Shown here: piece after piece, positions 1-7,839 of the stretch | How the letters are laid out: the number at the start of each line of letters is the position of its first letter | Position numbering within the stretch: the first letter of the stretch is position 1 | Notes under the pieces: model-generated | What the model was told of the DNA's origin: nothing | Database searches by the model: none | The model's input: the letters and a program-made list of their open reading frames with translations, nothing else | Position numbers and translations under genes: made by a program | DNA from: Streptomyces liliifuscus | GTDB taxonomy: Bacteria; Actinomycetota; Actinomycetes; Streptomycetales; Streptomycetaceae | NCBI RefSeq assembly: GCF_016598615.1 | Contig: NZ_CP066831.1 | Coordinates: 9,238,001 to 9,302,000, forward strand | Length of the DNA stretch: 64,000 nt | Direction: 5' to 3'

Positions 1-7
1 CGCGTGG

Positions 8-529
8 CTACACCGCGACCAGCGACGTGGACGAGGGCGTGAGCAGCGGCGGGGGCGCGTGGAGTACGCGGGGCGGCCAGTCCCGGAACCAGCACTGGAT
101 CCACAACCCATCGCCGGCGAGCCGCAACAGCAGTGCGTTCATGTCGTCGACCAGCCGCTCAGTGCAATACCGGTCGTCGATCAGCCACACGCAGCTGCCG
201 CCCTGCGAGAGCCCGAACACGATTTGGCCGGCCGGCATCTCGTCTGCGGGCACCGCCTCCCATCGGGAGACTGCCAGCCCGAGCCCTTGAGGCGGGCGCG
301 TCATCCGTCCGTCATCAGTCCATCTCTGCCGCCACGATCCGTGGACGATCTGATGTCCGGACAGGCGCGTGAACGCCCTGGGCAGTGCATCCCCCATGGT
401 GTGGTGCCGGTGGAGCAGGATCTCTGACTGGCTGCCCGGCTGGTCTTCGATTTGGACGGTTCGGTCGTCACGTATCTCGCCGGCCTCCGCAGTCCGGTAC
501 AGCACCTTGATCTTTGGCGTGTGTGGCAT
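8..529 (-). CDS. hypothetical prophage protein
   Basis: Leftward gene of 173 codons at the edge of the element. I chose the ATG at 529 because a GGGGGCG stretch lies just upstream. An in-frame start at 637 would add 36 residues of shadow-like composition. The protein is soluble, with no signal peptide or membrane segment; the C-terminal part is rich in Trp and Leu and the last 20 residues are Pro/Ser-rich. I recognise no domain. It shares the orientation of the repressor candidate downstream of it on the map (707-1567), so it may belong to the lysogenic operon. The function is unknown. Confidence 0.55.
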   Translation of the reverse strand: MPHTPKIKVLYRTAEAGEIRDDRTVQIEDQPGSQSEILLHRHHTMGDALPRAFTRLSGHQIVHGSWRQRWTDDGRMTRPPQGLGLAVSRWEAVPADEMPAGQIVFGLSQGGSCVWLIDDRYCTERLVDDMNALLLRLAGDGLWIQCWFRDWPPRVLHAPPPLLTPSSTSLVAV

Positions 530-706
530 GCCGCCCCCATTGCAAAGCCGCGCCACCGCGGAGCGGCGACCCGGTCCTGTGATCTCCAGCCGCCAGGCGG
601 ACGACCACACAAACACGCCCTGACTACTTTTGGCCATACCTTGACTACCGTGCGCTTTGACGGCTCTCTCAACTGCGGCTATGTGGGGGTGAGTTGGGAT
701 CCGGAA

Positions 707-1567
707 TTAATTCCGGCCATCGCGGGAGGGGCTCTTGCCATACAAATGCATCAGGCGATGCACCTTCCTGAGCCCCTCCTCGTCCAGGTCGCCGATGACG
801 AGTGCGCTCGTCTGGCCGTCGTCGCTCCAGATGGTGTGCACGTCCATGAACTGGATGCCTGCCAGCTCCTGGAGCTGGGCAGGGTGCAGGCTCAGAGCCT
901 CGGCGAGGGCGTCCAGCTGGGGGTACTCCGGATGCTCACCCTCGGCCAATGAGGCGCTCTCCAGTCGCCCCAGCCAATCCGCTTCCACGAGGCGCTCGCC
1001 GCCGGAGCCGACGGCGCGGGCCGCAACTTCCTCCAGACTCAGGCCAAGCTCCAGCCGACGTGCGCGCAGCACGTCGGACAGGTCCGTACGCACCGGCTGA
1101 CGCTCGCTCGCAGGCGGCTGTGGCTGACGCTCGCGCGCACGCCCTCCGCGGAGTAGGTCAATCATCTTCTTGCGGTCGTTCAGTGGCAGGTCTGCCTCCC
1201 AGGCCGCGCGCTCCAGCGGGTCTGCGAGGTCGGCGTAAGGTGCCGGCTCGACCTCGACCTCTTCCTCCTGGCGCAGGATCTCCCGCAGGATTTCCGCTGC
1301 GTCTCCACGTCCCGCCTCATCGAGCCGCTCCGGTGACAACCCGACGGCGTGGGCCATGTGGGCCAGCGTCAAGCCAGGTGCCCGAACGTCCTGACGTGCG
1401 GACTTCCCCTTGTAGCCCTTCTCGATCTCGCGCCATCGGGAACCGCCCAGCCGAATGGGCGTCAGCTCGGCTGCGGCCTCCGGGCTCAGTCCGCGGGCCT
1501 GGCGTGCAAGGCGAATCAGCGTTGCCTCAGGGCGCGGATTTTCCGCCTCGCCGGACAGCGCAGTCAT
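707..1567 (-). CDS. XRE-family regulator with two HTH regions, candidate prophage repressor
   Basis: This 286-residue DNA-binding protein is leftward and divergent from the Cro-like gene at 1716, the usual arrangement of a temperate immunity switch. Residues about 15-85 form one helix-turn-helix region (ATLIRLARQARGLSPEAAAE onward). Residues about 140-215 form a second (DVLRARRLELGLSLEEVAAR onward), separated by an acidic linker. No peptidase motif is evident, so LexA-like self-cleavage is unlikely. The role as lysogeny repressor is inferred from position and family. It could instead be an early regulator that does not control lysogeny. Confidence 0.75.
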   Translation of the reverse strand: MTALSGEAENPRPEATLIRLARQARGLSPEAAAELTPIRLGGSRWREIEKGYKGKSARQDVRAPGLTLAHMAHAVGLSPERLDEAGRGDAAEILREILRQEEEVEVEPAPYADLADPLERAAWEADLPLNDRKKMIDLLRGGRARERQPQPPASERQPVRTDLSDVLRARRLELGLSLEEVAARAVGSGGERLVEADWLGRLESASLAEGEHPEYPQLDALAEALSLHPAQLQELAGIQFMDVHTIWSDDGQTSALVIGDLDEEGLRKVHRLMHLYGKSPSRDGRN

Positions 1568-1715
1568 GGGGGGACCCTTCCGGTCAGCAGTGAATATCAG
1601 TGAACTTTAGCGAATTGCCGCAGGTCAGGGCCATAAGCAGCGCCCTGTACGTTCAAGTAGAACTGCTCCCATCTTCTTCATTGCACTTTCTTCTACTTTC
1701 TTCTACTGTTCCCGC
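1568..1715. promoter_or_regulatory. divergent immunity control region with repeated operator half-sites
   Basis: This 148-bp gap separates the divergent repressor and Cro-like genes. Near the repressor, CAGTGAAT (1588-1595) and CAGTGAAC (1598-1605) form a direct repeat with a 10-bp period. Near the Cro-like gene, ACTTTCTTCT is perfectly repeated in tandem (1685-1694 and 1695-1704), giving two TTCTAC sites. The inverse, AAGTAGAA, occurs at 1655-1662. Two repeat families next to two opposing promoters fit binding by two opposing regulators. Which protein binds which repeat is unknown. Confidence 0.6.
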
Positions 1716-1955
1716 ATGGAACCACAACGGAACCAGGACCCGGCTCGGGTTCGCCGTAAGCGGATCGAAGCCGGCCTGACTCAGATAGCGCTTGCGGCCC
1801 AGGCGGGCCTGTCCACGGCGCACATGTCTTGCATTGAGCGGGGCGAGCGGGGCGCTTCCCCGAAGGTGCTGGATCGCCTTGCCACCGCTCTTGACTGCGA
1901 GATCGCGGACCTGATGCCGCCCCTGGCGGTGCCCGTTAGCGGGAGCGCGGCATGA
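1716..1955 (+). CDS. small XRE/Cro-like HTH regulator
   Basis: This 79-residue protein is almost entirely one HTH_3 (Cro/C1) domain. An N-terminal VRRKRIEAGLTQIALA segment leads into the recognition helix STAHMSCIERGERG and then SPKVLDRLATALDCEIADLM. It is the first rightward gene of the early operon and lies opposite the two-HTH repressor, so a Cro-like role in choosing the lytic programme is likely. Its stop overlaps the start of the next gene (ATGA). Confidence 0.8.
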   Translation: MEPQRNQDPARVRRKRIEAGLTQIALAAQAGLSTAHMSCIERGERGASPKVLDRLATALDCEIADLMPPLAVPVSGSAA

Positions 1956-2119
1956 CGCGCGAGGAGCGGCTGGCGTACATCCGGCGCATGGTCGACGGCT
2001 GGCCGCCCCTCGCGCCCGAGCAGCACGCCCAACTCGCGCTCCTGCTCACTCCCGAGCCCTCGTCCCTGACCGAGCCTGCGGCCGTACGGCCGCAACAGGC
2101 CGCCGCGAAGGCCGCCTGA
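1952..2119 (+). CDS. small hypothetical prophage protein (55 aa)
   Basis: This short gene starts at the ATG that overlaps the Cro-like stop codon (ATGA), so translation is probably coupled. The product begins MTREERLAYIRRMVDGWPPL and ends in an Ala-rich tail. The segment EQHAQLALLLTPEP resembles short actinobacterial phage proteins of unknown role. Codon usage is typical of neighbouring genes. No function can be assigned. Confidence 0.55.
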   Translation: MTREERLAYIRRMVDGWPPLAPEQHAQLALLLTPEPSSLTEPAAVRPQQAAAKAA

Positions 2120-2210
2120 CCAACGAAGTACGGGGCCGGCCCCGGCCTCACCCGGAGCACGACCCCTTCGGCACATCCACACCCAAAACCCAAACCAGGA
2201 GTGGATCACC

Positions 2211-3074
2211 TTGACCGCATCATCCCAGACCCCGCACGGAACTGAGCCACCGCCGCTCATCCACGTCCCCACCGCGCAGGCCCTCAGCCTGGTCCGCCAG
2301 TACGACGGCCTGGCCGTCGAGGAGATGGCCGGCGCCGCGCAGGAGCAGACCCGCGCCGAGCACCGCGCCGACGCACGCGCCCGCCTCGCGGACGAACGCG
2401 CCCGCCTCGCGGAGGTGCAGTTCCTGCAGGAGCGGATCGCGACCTTGAGCACCTTCAAGGGCCAGCTCGACGGCATCCGTCGCATGCTGGCCGGGCGGCC
2501 GGGCGATGACCTCGTGTACGTCGACGAGGTCCTGCAGGCCGCCGATGGCAACGACCCGCGGGCCACCGCCCCGCTGTCGGTGTCCTGGGACGGCCTCGTG
2601 ATGGGCCCCTCGGGGGACACCGACCGCGAGAACACCCTCGTTCCCTGTACGACCGCGCACGGCGCGCAGACCTTCCTCGTCCTCGACGACGACAAGCGCC
2701 TGCAGCTCGGCGAACAGCTGCTCGCCACCCTCCACACCACCGAGAACTGCCACACCCCCGGCTGCGGCACCTCGGCCGAGGACCTCGACGCCTCCGCCCC
2801 GAGCGTCTCCGGCTGGGTCTGCGTCCAGGTCGCGGGCACGGACGGCCCGGCCCGCTGGTGGTGCAACGCCTGGTGCGCGAACTCGGCGATCACCGCGGCT
2901 GGCACCGAGCTCGCCGCCCTCGACCGGGCGGCCGCCGTCGACCCGAACGAACCGGCGCCGTGCCTGCCCGCGCCGGACATGGACACGATGGCGCTGCCGG
3001 CGATCGCCGAGACCGCCAACGACGCGTCCGAGGCCGGGCACGGCTACGGCGACGCCGCGGGCGGTGCCCGGTGA
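2211..3074 (+). CDS. hypothetical early prophage protein with coiled-coil N-terminal half
   Basis: The 287-residue product is read from a TTG at 2211, placed about 8 bp after an AGGAG at 2197-2201. No ATG or GTG lies nearby in frame. Residues about 35-90 are rich in Glu, Arg and Ala with heptad character, suggesting a coiled coil. Later Cys and His residues (NCHTPGCGT, then a WWCNAWC pair) could bind metal. The stop overlaps the next start (GTGA). I do not recognise a family. Confidence 0.6.
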   Translation: MTASSQTPHGTEPPPLIHVPTAQALSLVRQYDGLAVEEMAGAAQEQTRAEHRADARARLADERARLAEVQFLQERIATLSTFKGQLDGIRRMLAGRPGDDLVYVDEVLQAADGNDPRATAPLSVSWDGLVMGPSGDTDRENTLVPCTTAHGAQTFLVLDDDKRLQLGEQLLATLHTTENCHTPGCGTSAEDLDASAPSVSGWVCVQVAGTDGPARWWCNAWCANSAITAAGTELAALDRAAAVDPNEPAPCLPAPDMDTMALPAIAETANDASEAGHGYGDAAGGAR

Positions 3075-3679
3075 CCACGGTTCAGGACACATATCTGGGC
3101 TGGGACCTGCTGCGCCACTTCAAGGGCTGCACGCGGCCGCAGTGGACCGTCGATGTCCGGCGCGAGGACGACGCCTTCCGCGCGCGGCACGAGGGCCCCA
3201 AGCACGAGTGCCCGAACGACGCCTGCCACCACGGCGACCGGTACGAGCGCACAACGGTGCGGATCGTGTGCACCTCCTGCCAGATGGCGCACGTCATCCG
3301 AAGCGAGGAGGGCCTGCACAGCAGCTCGACGAAGAACGCCACGCACGGGTACGGACAGCCGCCGCGCAAGACGGCCGGACTGCTGCTGTGGCCGGGCGAG
3401 CCGCTCCTCGGCTGGGGCCGCCTCAGCACTGACGAGCCGTGGGACTTCCTCATCACCCGGCCCGGCGTGACACGGGTGACCGAGGCCGACGTGGTCGGCG
3501 TCGTCAACCAGGTACGCGGGAAGCGTGGCGCCGTCCGGTGGTCCGCGGTCGCGGTCCGCAGCGAGGCCGGGCCGTACGGCCTGAGCCCGCTGCGGTTCGC
3601 CCACGCCGAGGAGCGCATGGCCTCGGTGCCCGCGGCCGCGAAATGGGCGGCCGCCCTGCTCGCTGGCGGTGCCCAGTGA
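3071..3679 (+). CDS. hypothetical zinc-ribbon-like prophage protein
   Basis: The gene starts at the GTG overlapping the previous stop. The 202-residue product contains C-x4-C followed by C-x2-C (HECPNDACHHGDRY and VCTSC), spaced like a zinc ribbon at about residues 42-72. A domain without recognisable motifs follows (TAGLLLWPGEPLLGWGR). It belongs to a run of four genes coupled by GTGA overlaps (3071-4673), so the products are probably made together. The role is unknown. Confidence 0.6.
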   Translation: MTTVQDTYLGWDLLRHFKGCTRPQWTVDVRREDDAFRARHEGPKHECPNDACHHGDRYERTTVRIVCTSCQMAHVIRSEEGLHSSSTKNATHGYGQPPRKTAGLLLWPGEPLLGWGRLSTDEPWDFLITRPGVTRVTEADVVGVVNQVRGKRGAVRWSAVAVRSEAGPYGLSPLRFAHAEERMASVPAAAKWAAALLAGGAQ

Positions 3680-4206
3680 ACGGCCGCCAGGAGCAGTTGC
3701 AGGCGGCCACCGGGGCCGGGAAGGACACCCGCAACGGCAGCCAGCCGTGCGCGGGCGGGTCCACCCAGCCCGAGGCGCCCGGGCCTGTGTTTCCGCACCT
3801 CGCGTACGCGGACGCGGTCTACGCCGCGCTCACCGGTGAGGACATGCGGCCCCCGCTGATCGTCGCCGCGGTGTCCAACACGGTGCTCCCGACGCTGACG
3901 ATCCGCCTGTCCTGGCCGGCCGGACACCCGGGCCTGCGCGAGGGGATGTGGCCCAAGGGCCTGCACGTGGGCTGGTCGCACCACTTGGGGTGGCGGGCCG
4001 ACGCCGACCCGCACGGCGACCAGGTGCGGTTCCTGCCGCTGTCCACGCTCGCCTCCCCGGCCGCGGTCACCGACATGGTCCTGCACCTCGCCGAGCACGG
4101 CATGGCGTGCGACTGGGAGCCGGATTACCCCTGCGCTCGGTGGGAGCACGCCGGGCACCTGGACGCCGCGCTCGCCGAGTTCGAGGGCCGGGGGGTGTCG
4201 TGGTGA
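3676..4206 (+). CDS. hypothetical early prophage protein
   Basis: This 176-residue product starts at the GTG overlapping the previous stop. The first 40 residues look disordered (Gln, Ala, Gly, Pro). The rest appears folded, with many Trp and His (GLHVGWSHHLGWRADADPHG) and a C-terminal stretch with two Cys. This architecture looks familiar from Streptomyces phages and conjugative elements, but I cannot name a function. The stop overlaps the next gene start. Confidence 0.55.
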   Translation: MNGRQEQLQAATGAGKDTRNGSQPCAGGSTQPEAPGPVFPHLAYADAVYAALTGEDMRPPLIVAAVSNTVLPTLTIRLSWPAGHPGLREGMWPKGLHVGWSHHLGWRADADPHGDQVRFLPLSTLASPAAVTDMVLHLAEHGMACDWEPDYPCARWEHAGHLDAALAEFEGRGVSW

Positions 4207-4673
4207 GCGCCCCTTTGCCGGCTGATGTCCTTGAGCAGATCCGTACAGCGGGTCTGGTGCTGCCGCGGCCGCCTCACCCGGGCCAGCAGTGGAAGGCGCG
4301 CACCGACGCCGAGACGCATCTGCTGCGCGAGGGCTACCGCCTGGACCGTGTGCGGCAGCTGCTGCTCGGCGAGCTCGGCAGGCTGCACCGGGTGCGCGCC
4401 GAGGAGGCCGCACGGCGCAAGCGGACCGCCGACGCCATGCCGCCGCTCTGCCCGCTGTCGCAGGCCGATCTGGCCGCGCTGAAGAGCGCGGCCGCGGGCG
4501 AGTCGTCGACGGACACTTCCCGCCGTCTGCTCATGCCGTACGACACGGTGCGCGCGCAGCGCAAGCGGGCCATGAGCCGGCTGGGCGCGCGCACTGTCAC
4601 CCAGGCCGTGGGCCTGGCGGTCGCGGCCGGGTGGATCACCGGTGAGGAGATCGCCGGGGGTGTGACGCCGTGA
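4203..4673 (+). CDS. LuxR-type HTH protein
   Basis: The GTG start overlaps the previous stop. Residues about 82-145 of this 156-residue protein match a LuxR/GerE C-terminal helix-turn-helix: CPLSQADLAALKSAAAGES, then a helix ending in DTVRAQRKRAMSRLGARTVTQAV. The N-terminal part is helical and charged. There is no response-regulator receiver domain, so it probably acts without phosphorylation. A role in early or late phage gene control is plausible but inferred. Confidence 0.65.
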   Translation: MSAPLPADVLEQIRTAGLVLPRPPHPGQQWKARTDAETHLLREGYRLDRVRQLLLGELGRLHRVRAEEAARRKRTADAMPPLCPLSQADLAALKSAAAGESSTDTSRRLLMPYDTVRAQRKRAMSRLGARTVTQAVGLAVAAGWITGEEIAGGVTP

Positions 4674-5002
4674 CCGTACTCGTGCTGTTCTCCGCGCTCT
4701 GCGCCGTCGTGTTGTTCATCGTCGCGCTGGGCGTGGCCGACCGGCTGCGTGAGGCGCGCCCCCTGCCTCGGGTGGTGCAGCGGACGCTGCCGCCGTTGCC
4801 GGGCGCCTACGTCGAGGACGTACGCACCAGGATCCCGGGCCGTCATGGCCGCCGTGCCCGGCCCGTCTCGGTCGTGTGCGGGCTGCTGCTGCCCTGCGAG
4901 GGGACGTGCCGAGGCCGGACCCGCCACGAGGACGACGGCGACGGTACCGCCACCTGCATGCCCTGCGGCACCCCGCGTCCTGTCACTACCGACGGGGTCT
5001 GA
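4670..5002 (+). CDS. small single-pass membrane protein
   Basis: This 110-residue protein starts at a GTG overlapping the previous stop. Residues about 3-23 form a clear membrane helix (VLVLFSALCAVVLFIVALGV). A basic cytoplasmic tail follows, with five Cys residues near the end (CGLLLPCEGTC and CMPCG), possibly a metal site. It is the last member of the GTGA-coupled run. Function unknown. Confidence 0.55.
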   Translation: MTVLVLFSALCAVVLFIVALGVADRLREARPLPRVVQRTLPPLPGAYVEDVRTRIPGRHGRRARPVSVVCGLLLPCEGTCRGRTRHEDDGDGTATCMPCGTPRPVTTDGV

Positions 5003-5084
5003 CCCCGCCCATGTACTGCCTGGCGGGCGGGACGTGTCGTGACAACCGTCCCTCCCGCCGGGCCTGAACACGAAGGAACACGCA

Positions 5085-6308
5085 ATGCGCCGCTCTGTTG
5101 AGCTGCAGATCATCACTGAGGCCCTGGCCAAGATGGGCCCGCACACTCCCGCCACCCGCATCTGGGGGCGAGCCCCGGGCGCCACGGCCGAGCAGGGAGC
5201 CGACGGGAACGTGTGGGCGGGCGACGTCCACGACGTGGCCCTGCACATCGTCACCCGCCTGTACGGCCGCCCCTCCGACACCCCGGACGCCCGGTCGCCG
5301 CTCGCCCAGGCCGAGGACGCCAAGCGCGCCCGGAGCCTGAGCGGCGAGCTCAACGCCATCATGGACGCGAGCATCGCCCTGGCCTCCGCGCCCTGGCATC
5401 CGGCGCGTGCGGGCGATGTGGTCCACGTCCACTACGAGCCCGCAGGCACGATGCCGCCGTACGGGGAGACGTACGCGGTCGAGCCGCGCGACGGGTTTCC
5501 CGACTCCCTGCAGCTGTGCCTGATCGGCCACACGGCCCCCGACGACAGCATGACCGGGTTCTTCGCGCCCGGGCCCATCGAGGAGCCGCTGTACGAGGCA
5601 TGGTTCGAGGCGGGGCCGCATCGGCTGACGATCGTGAGGGACGGCCAGGTCGTGCACAACGGCGCCGCCCCGCGTCCGCGGCCCGCCGGCGTCATGCTCA
5701 AGGCCCTTGGGGAGACGATCGGGGAGGCCGAGCGCTACCTCGAACTCGGGGACCCCGCCGCGGCGTTGGCCCGGCTGCGGTCGGTCACCTCGCTGCCGCC
5801 GTGCGGCGCGCCCGGGGCGATGCCGGATCACGCGGACTGCGCGCGCTGGAAGAACCACGGGGGCGCGCACAGTCCCGACGCCGATTACGTCGACCCGCCG
5901 CACGCGTGCCCGGCCCTGCCCGAGCAGCTGCACGCGGTGGTCACCGTCGGCGCGAAGGTCGCCGGTGTCCACTTCGCCGGCCTCTACGCGGAGTACGAGG
6001 CGGCCGTCGACCACGCGGCCGGGTTCGCGGCCTACGCCGACAGCCTGGACAAGCGGTACGTGACACCTGCGCCCGGCGCGCCGGGCGAGATGGTCCTCGA
6101 ACTGCCCGCCGAGAACGAGCGCGCGGCGTTCGGTGTGCAGCTGGCCGTCGTCGTGCCGCTGCCCGTGCTGCCCGACCCGCGCGAGGCCGACTGGCGGGAC
6201 CAGGAGGGCCGCGACGCGTGCGCGGAGTACGACCCCGACTACGGCAAGGACCTCGACGACGAGGACGACGACGGCGACCAGGACGGCGAAGACGGGGTGG
6301 CGCAGTGA
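5085..6308 (+). CDS. large hypothetical early protein with acidic tail
   Basis: The ATG at 5085 follows a GAAGGAACACGCA ribosome-binding region after an 82-bp gap. The 407-residue product is soluble. Its last 30 residues are strongly acidic (DDEDDDGDQDGEDG), a feature shared by DNA-mimic and DNA-processing proteins but not diagnostic. A His/Cys-containing middle (DHADCARWKNHGGAH) is visible. No family recognised. The stop overlaps the next GTG. Confidence 0.6.
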   Translation: MRRSVELQIITEALAKMGPHTPATRIWGRAPGATAEQGADGNVWAGDVHDVALHIVTRLYGRPSDTPDARSPLAQAEDAKRARSLSGELNAIMDASIALASAPWHPARAGDVVHVHYEPAGTMPPYGETYAVEPRDGFPDSLQLCLIGHTAPDDSMTGFFAPGPIEEPLYEAWFEAGPHRLTIVRDGQVVHNGAAPRPRPAGVMLKALGETIGEAERYLELGDPAAALARLRSVTSLPPCGAPGAMPDHADCARWKNHGGAHSPDADYVDPPHACPALPEQLHAVVTVGAKVAGVHFAGLYAEYEAAVDHAAGFAAYADSLDKRYVTPAPGAPGEMVLELPAENERAAFGVQLAVVVPLPVLPDPREADWRDQEGRDACAEYDPDYGKDLDDEDDDGDQDGEDGVAQ

Positions 6309-6850
6309 CGCGCACCGACCGGCTCACCCTGGTGCGCCAGCTGAAGGAGGGCGGCCTGAGCCAGCGCGCCATCGCGAAGCGGCTCGGGGTCTCCAAGGAC
6401 ACGGTGCGCCGCGACTTTGAGCGTCTCGCGGCCGAGGCCGAGCCGGACGATGCGCCACCCGCCGAGCCGGACGACCAGGATGCGCCGCAGGTCAGCGAGG
6501 GTGACACCGAGGGCGACGCGCCGGGGGATGCGCCGCAGAGTGCGCCGCTGGCGCAACCGGATCAGGCGGCGGCGCCGCTGCCGCGGCGCATGGCGCAGGC
6601 GGGCGGGCCGCTGGCGCTGCCGGACGGTTTCGACCTGCGCCAGTGGCCTGCGGTGCGCCGTGATCTGGCGACGCTGGCGCAGACCGGCCAGTCGCCGGAG
6701 ACGCTCGTTCACCACGCGATCACCGCGGTGGCGCACCACTACCGCCAGGCCCTCGACCGCGGTGACATCGCGGTCGGGGAGTCGTTCACGGTCAGCCACG
6801 TGACCCTGCGGCCCCTGCCGGTGGCCCGCCGGTCCGAGCAGGCCGGCTGA
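6305..6850 (+). CDS. HTH DNA-binding protein
   Basis: The GTG start overlaps the preceding stop. Residues 5-38 form a resolvase/sigma-like helix-turn-helix (LVRQLKEGGLSQRAIAKRLG followed by VSKDTVRRDFERL). A long acidic Pro/Ala/Asp linker and a C-terminal helical domain of about 70 residues follow (181 aa total). It sits directly before the replication-like genes, so a regulatory or origin-associated role is possible. It is not a full recombinase because no catalytic domain is present. Confidence 0.65.
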   Translation: MTRTDRLTLVRQLKEGGLSQRAIAKRLGVSKDTVRRDFERLAAEAEPDDAPPAEPDDQDAPQVSEGDTEGDAPGDAPQSAPLAQPDQAAAPLPRRMAQAGGPLALPDGFDLRQWPAVRRDLATLAQTGQSPETLVHHAITAVAHHYRQALDRGDIAVGESFTVSHVTLRPLPVARRSEQAG

Positions 6851-7140
6851 TGACCGGGCCGTCTGTCCCGTCACCCCCTGCGGGGCGGGCGGCCCACCCA
6901 GACCCACGGGCCGGGCAGTGGCCGCCGCGTCTGCTGCCCGGCCTGTGGGTCGACCTCGGCGACTGGCATTCCAAGCGGCACGTGTGGCTGCGGACGCCGG
7001 CCGCGCGGTTCACCTGCCGCCACGGCTGCGCCTACGACGCCTACGGCGCGGCCGACGTCGCCCACCTCACCGAACACGTCGACACCGATCACGCCCGGGA
7101 CTGCCCGGGCCCTCGATCCGAGGAGCACACCCATGGCTGA
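6850..7140 (+). CDS. small zinc-finger-like protein
   Basis: This 96-residue protein overlaps the previous stop by one base. Its C-terminal half contains C-x3-C followed by an H-x-x-x-H pattern (CRHGC, then HLTEHVDTDH), consistent with a C2H2-type zinc finger. The N-terminal third is Pro-rich. It lies in the replication segment and may bind DNA or protein. The specific role is unknown. Confidence 0.5.
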   Translation: MTGPSVPSPPAGRAAHPDPRAGQWPPRLLPGLWVDLGDWHSKRHVWLRTPAARFTCRHGCAYDAYGAADVAHLTEHVDTDHARDCPGPRSEEHTHG

Positions 7141-7558
7141 GCAGCTCGCCAGACCGACCCCCCTCAACGTCGCTGCCCGCGCCCCGCGTCTGATCGCCGA
7201 GCCCCCGCGCCGCGAGGTGGCCGAGCAACGCCTCGCCGCCCGCCCGCTGTTCGACCGCCACACGTGGGAACAGGCCATCCGCTACAGCGAACTGCACCCC
7301 TACAGCCGCCTCCTGGCGATGATGCTCGCCCACTACGCGGACGGCACTGGGCACATCCCGTCCAGTGACGTGCTGGTCGCGCCCCGGCTGGCGAAGGCCT
7401 GCAACGTGCCCGTCCAGGACGTCCACATCTCGCTGAGCGTCCTGTACCGCGAGCGCTACATCGACCGCGGCGAGCCCAGCGGCCACACGCCCCGGTCGGT
7501 GACGCTCAGCTTCCCGCCGGGATACCAGCGCCCCCACAGTCCCGGCGACCGGCCATGA
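7133..7558 (+). CDS. winged-helix replication-like protein
   Basis: The 141-residue product contains a helical winged-helix region from about residue 40 to 120 (LFDRHTWEQAI, then SRLLAMMLAHYADGTG and SSDVLVAPRLAKACNV). This resembles the N-terminal DNA-binding modules of phage and plasmid initiation proteins. It starts 8 bp inside the end of the preceding gene and is followed two genes later by a second winged-helix protein that contains the candidate origin. A role in replication initiation or its control is inferred. Confidence 0.5.
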   Translation: MAEQLARPTPLNVAARAPRLIAEPPRREVAEQRLAARPLFDRHTWEQAIRYSELHPYSRLLAMMLAHYADGTGHIPSSDVLVAPRLAKACNVPVQDVHISLSVLYRERYIDRGEPSGHTPRSVTLSFPPGYQRPHSPGDRP

Positions 7559-7794
7559 GCGCCCACCGCGAGCAGTTAGCGCTGCTCCCCGACGACCCGC
7601 CCGCGTACGGCGGCCCGGCCGCGGTGCCGTCCGTGCCGATCCGGACGTCAGGCCGCACCGAGTACTCGGTTCAGTGCACCGGGCCGAGCGGCTGCGGCGA
7701 GCACCACCGCCACACCGGCCCAGGCGTGCGCATGGGCCCGTGCGGAGCCGAGTACACCGTTCCGGCCGTGGCCGACGCACCCGATCCGCCGTGA
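7555..7794 (+). CDS. small hypothetical prophage protein
   Basis: This 79-residue product overlaps the previous stop (ATGA). It has three Cys and a His cluster in CTGPSGCGEHHRHTG, so metal binding is possible. The start is disordered (Pro/Ala). No recognisable family. Its position between two replication-like genes suggests a linked role but nothing more can be said. Confidence 0.45.
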   Translation: MSAHREQLALLPDDPPAYGGPAAVPSVPIRTSGRTEYSVQCTGPSGCGEHHRHTGPGVRMGPCGAEYTVPAVADAPDPP

Positions 7795-7839
7795 CCGGAG
7801 AACCGTTTCCGCCCGCTTCGACCCGCACTCAGGAGCACT

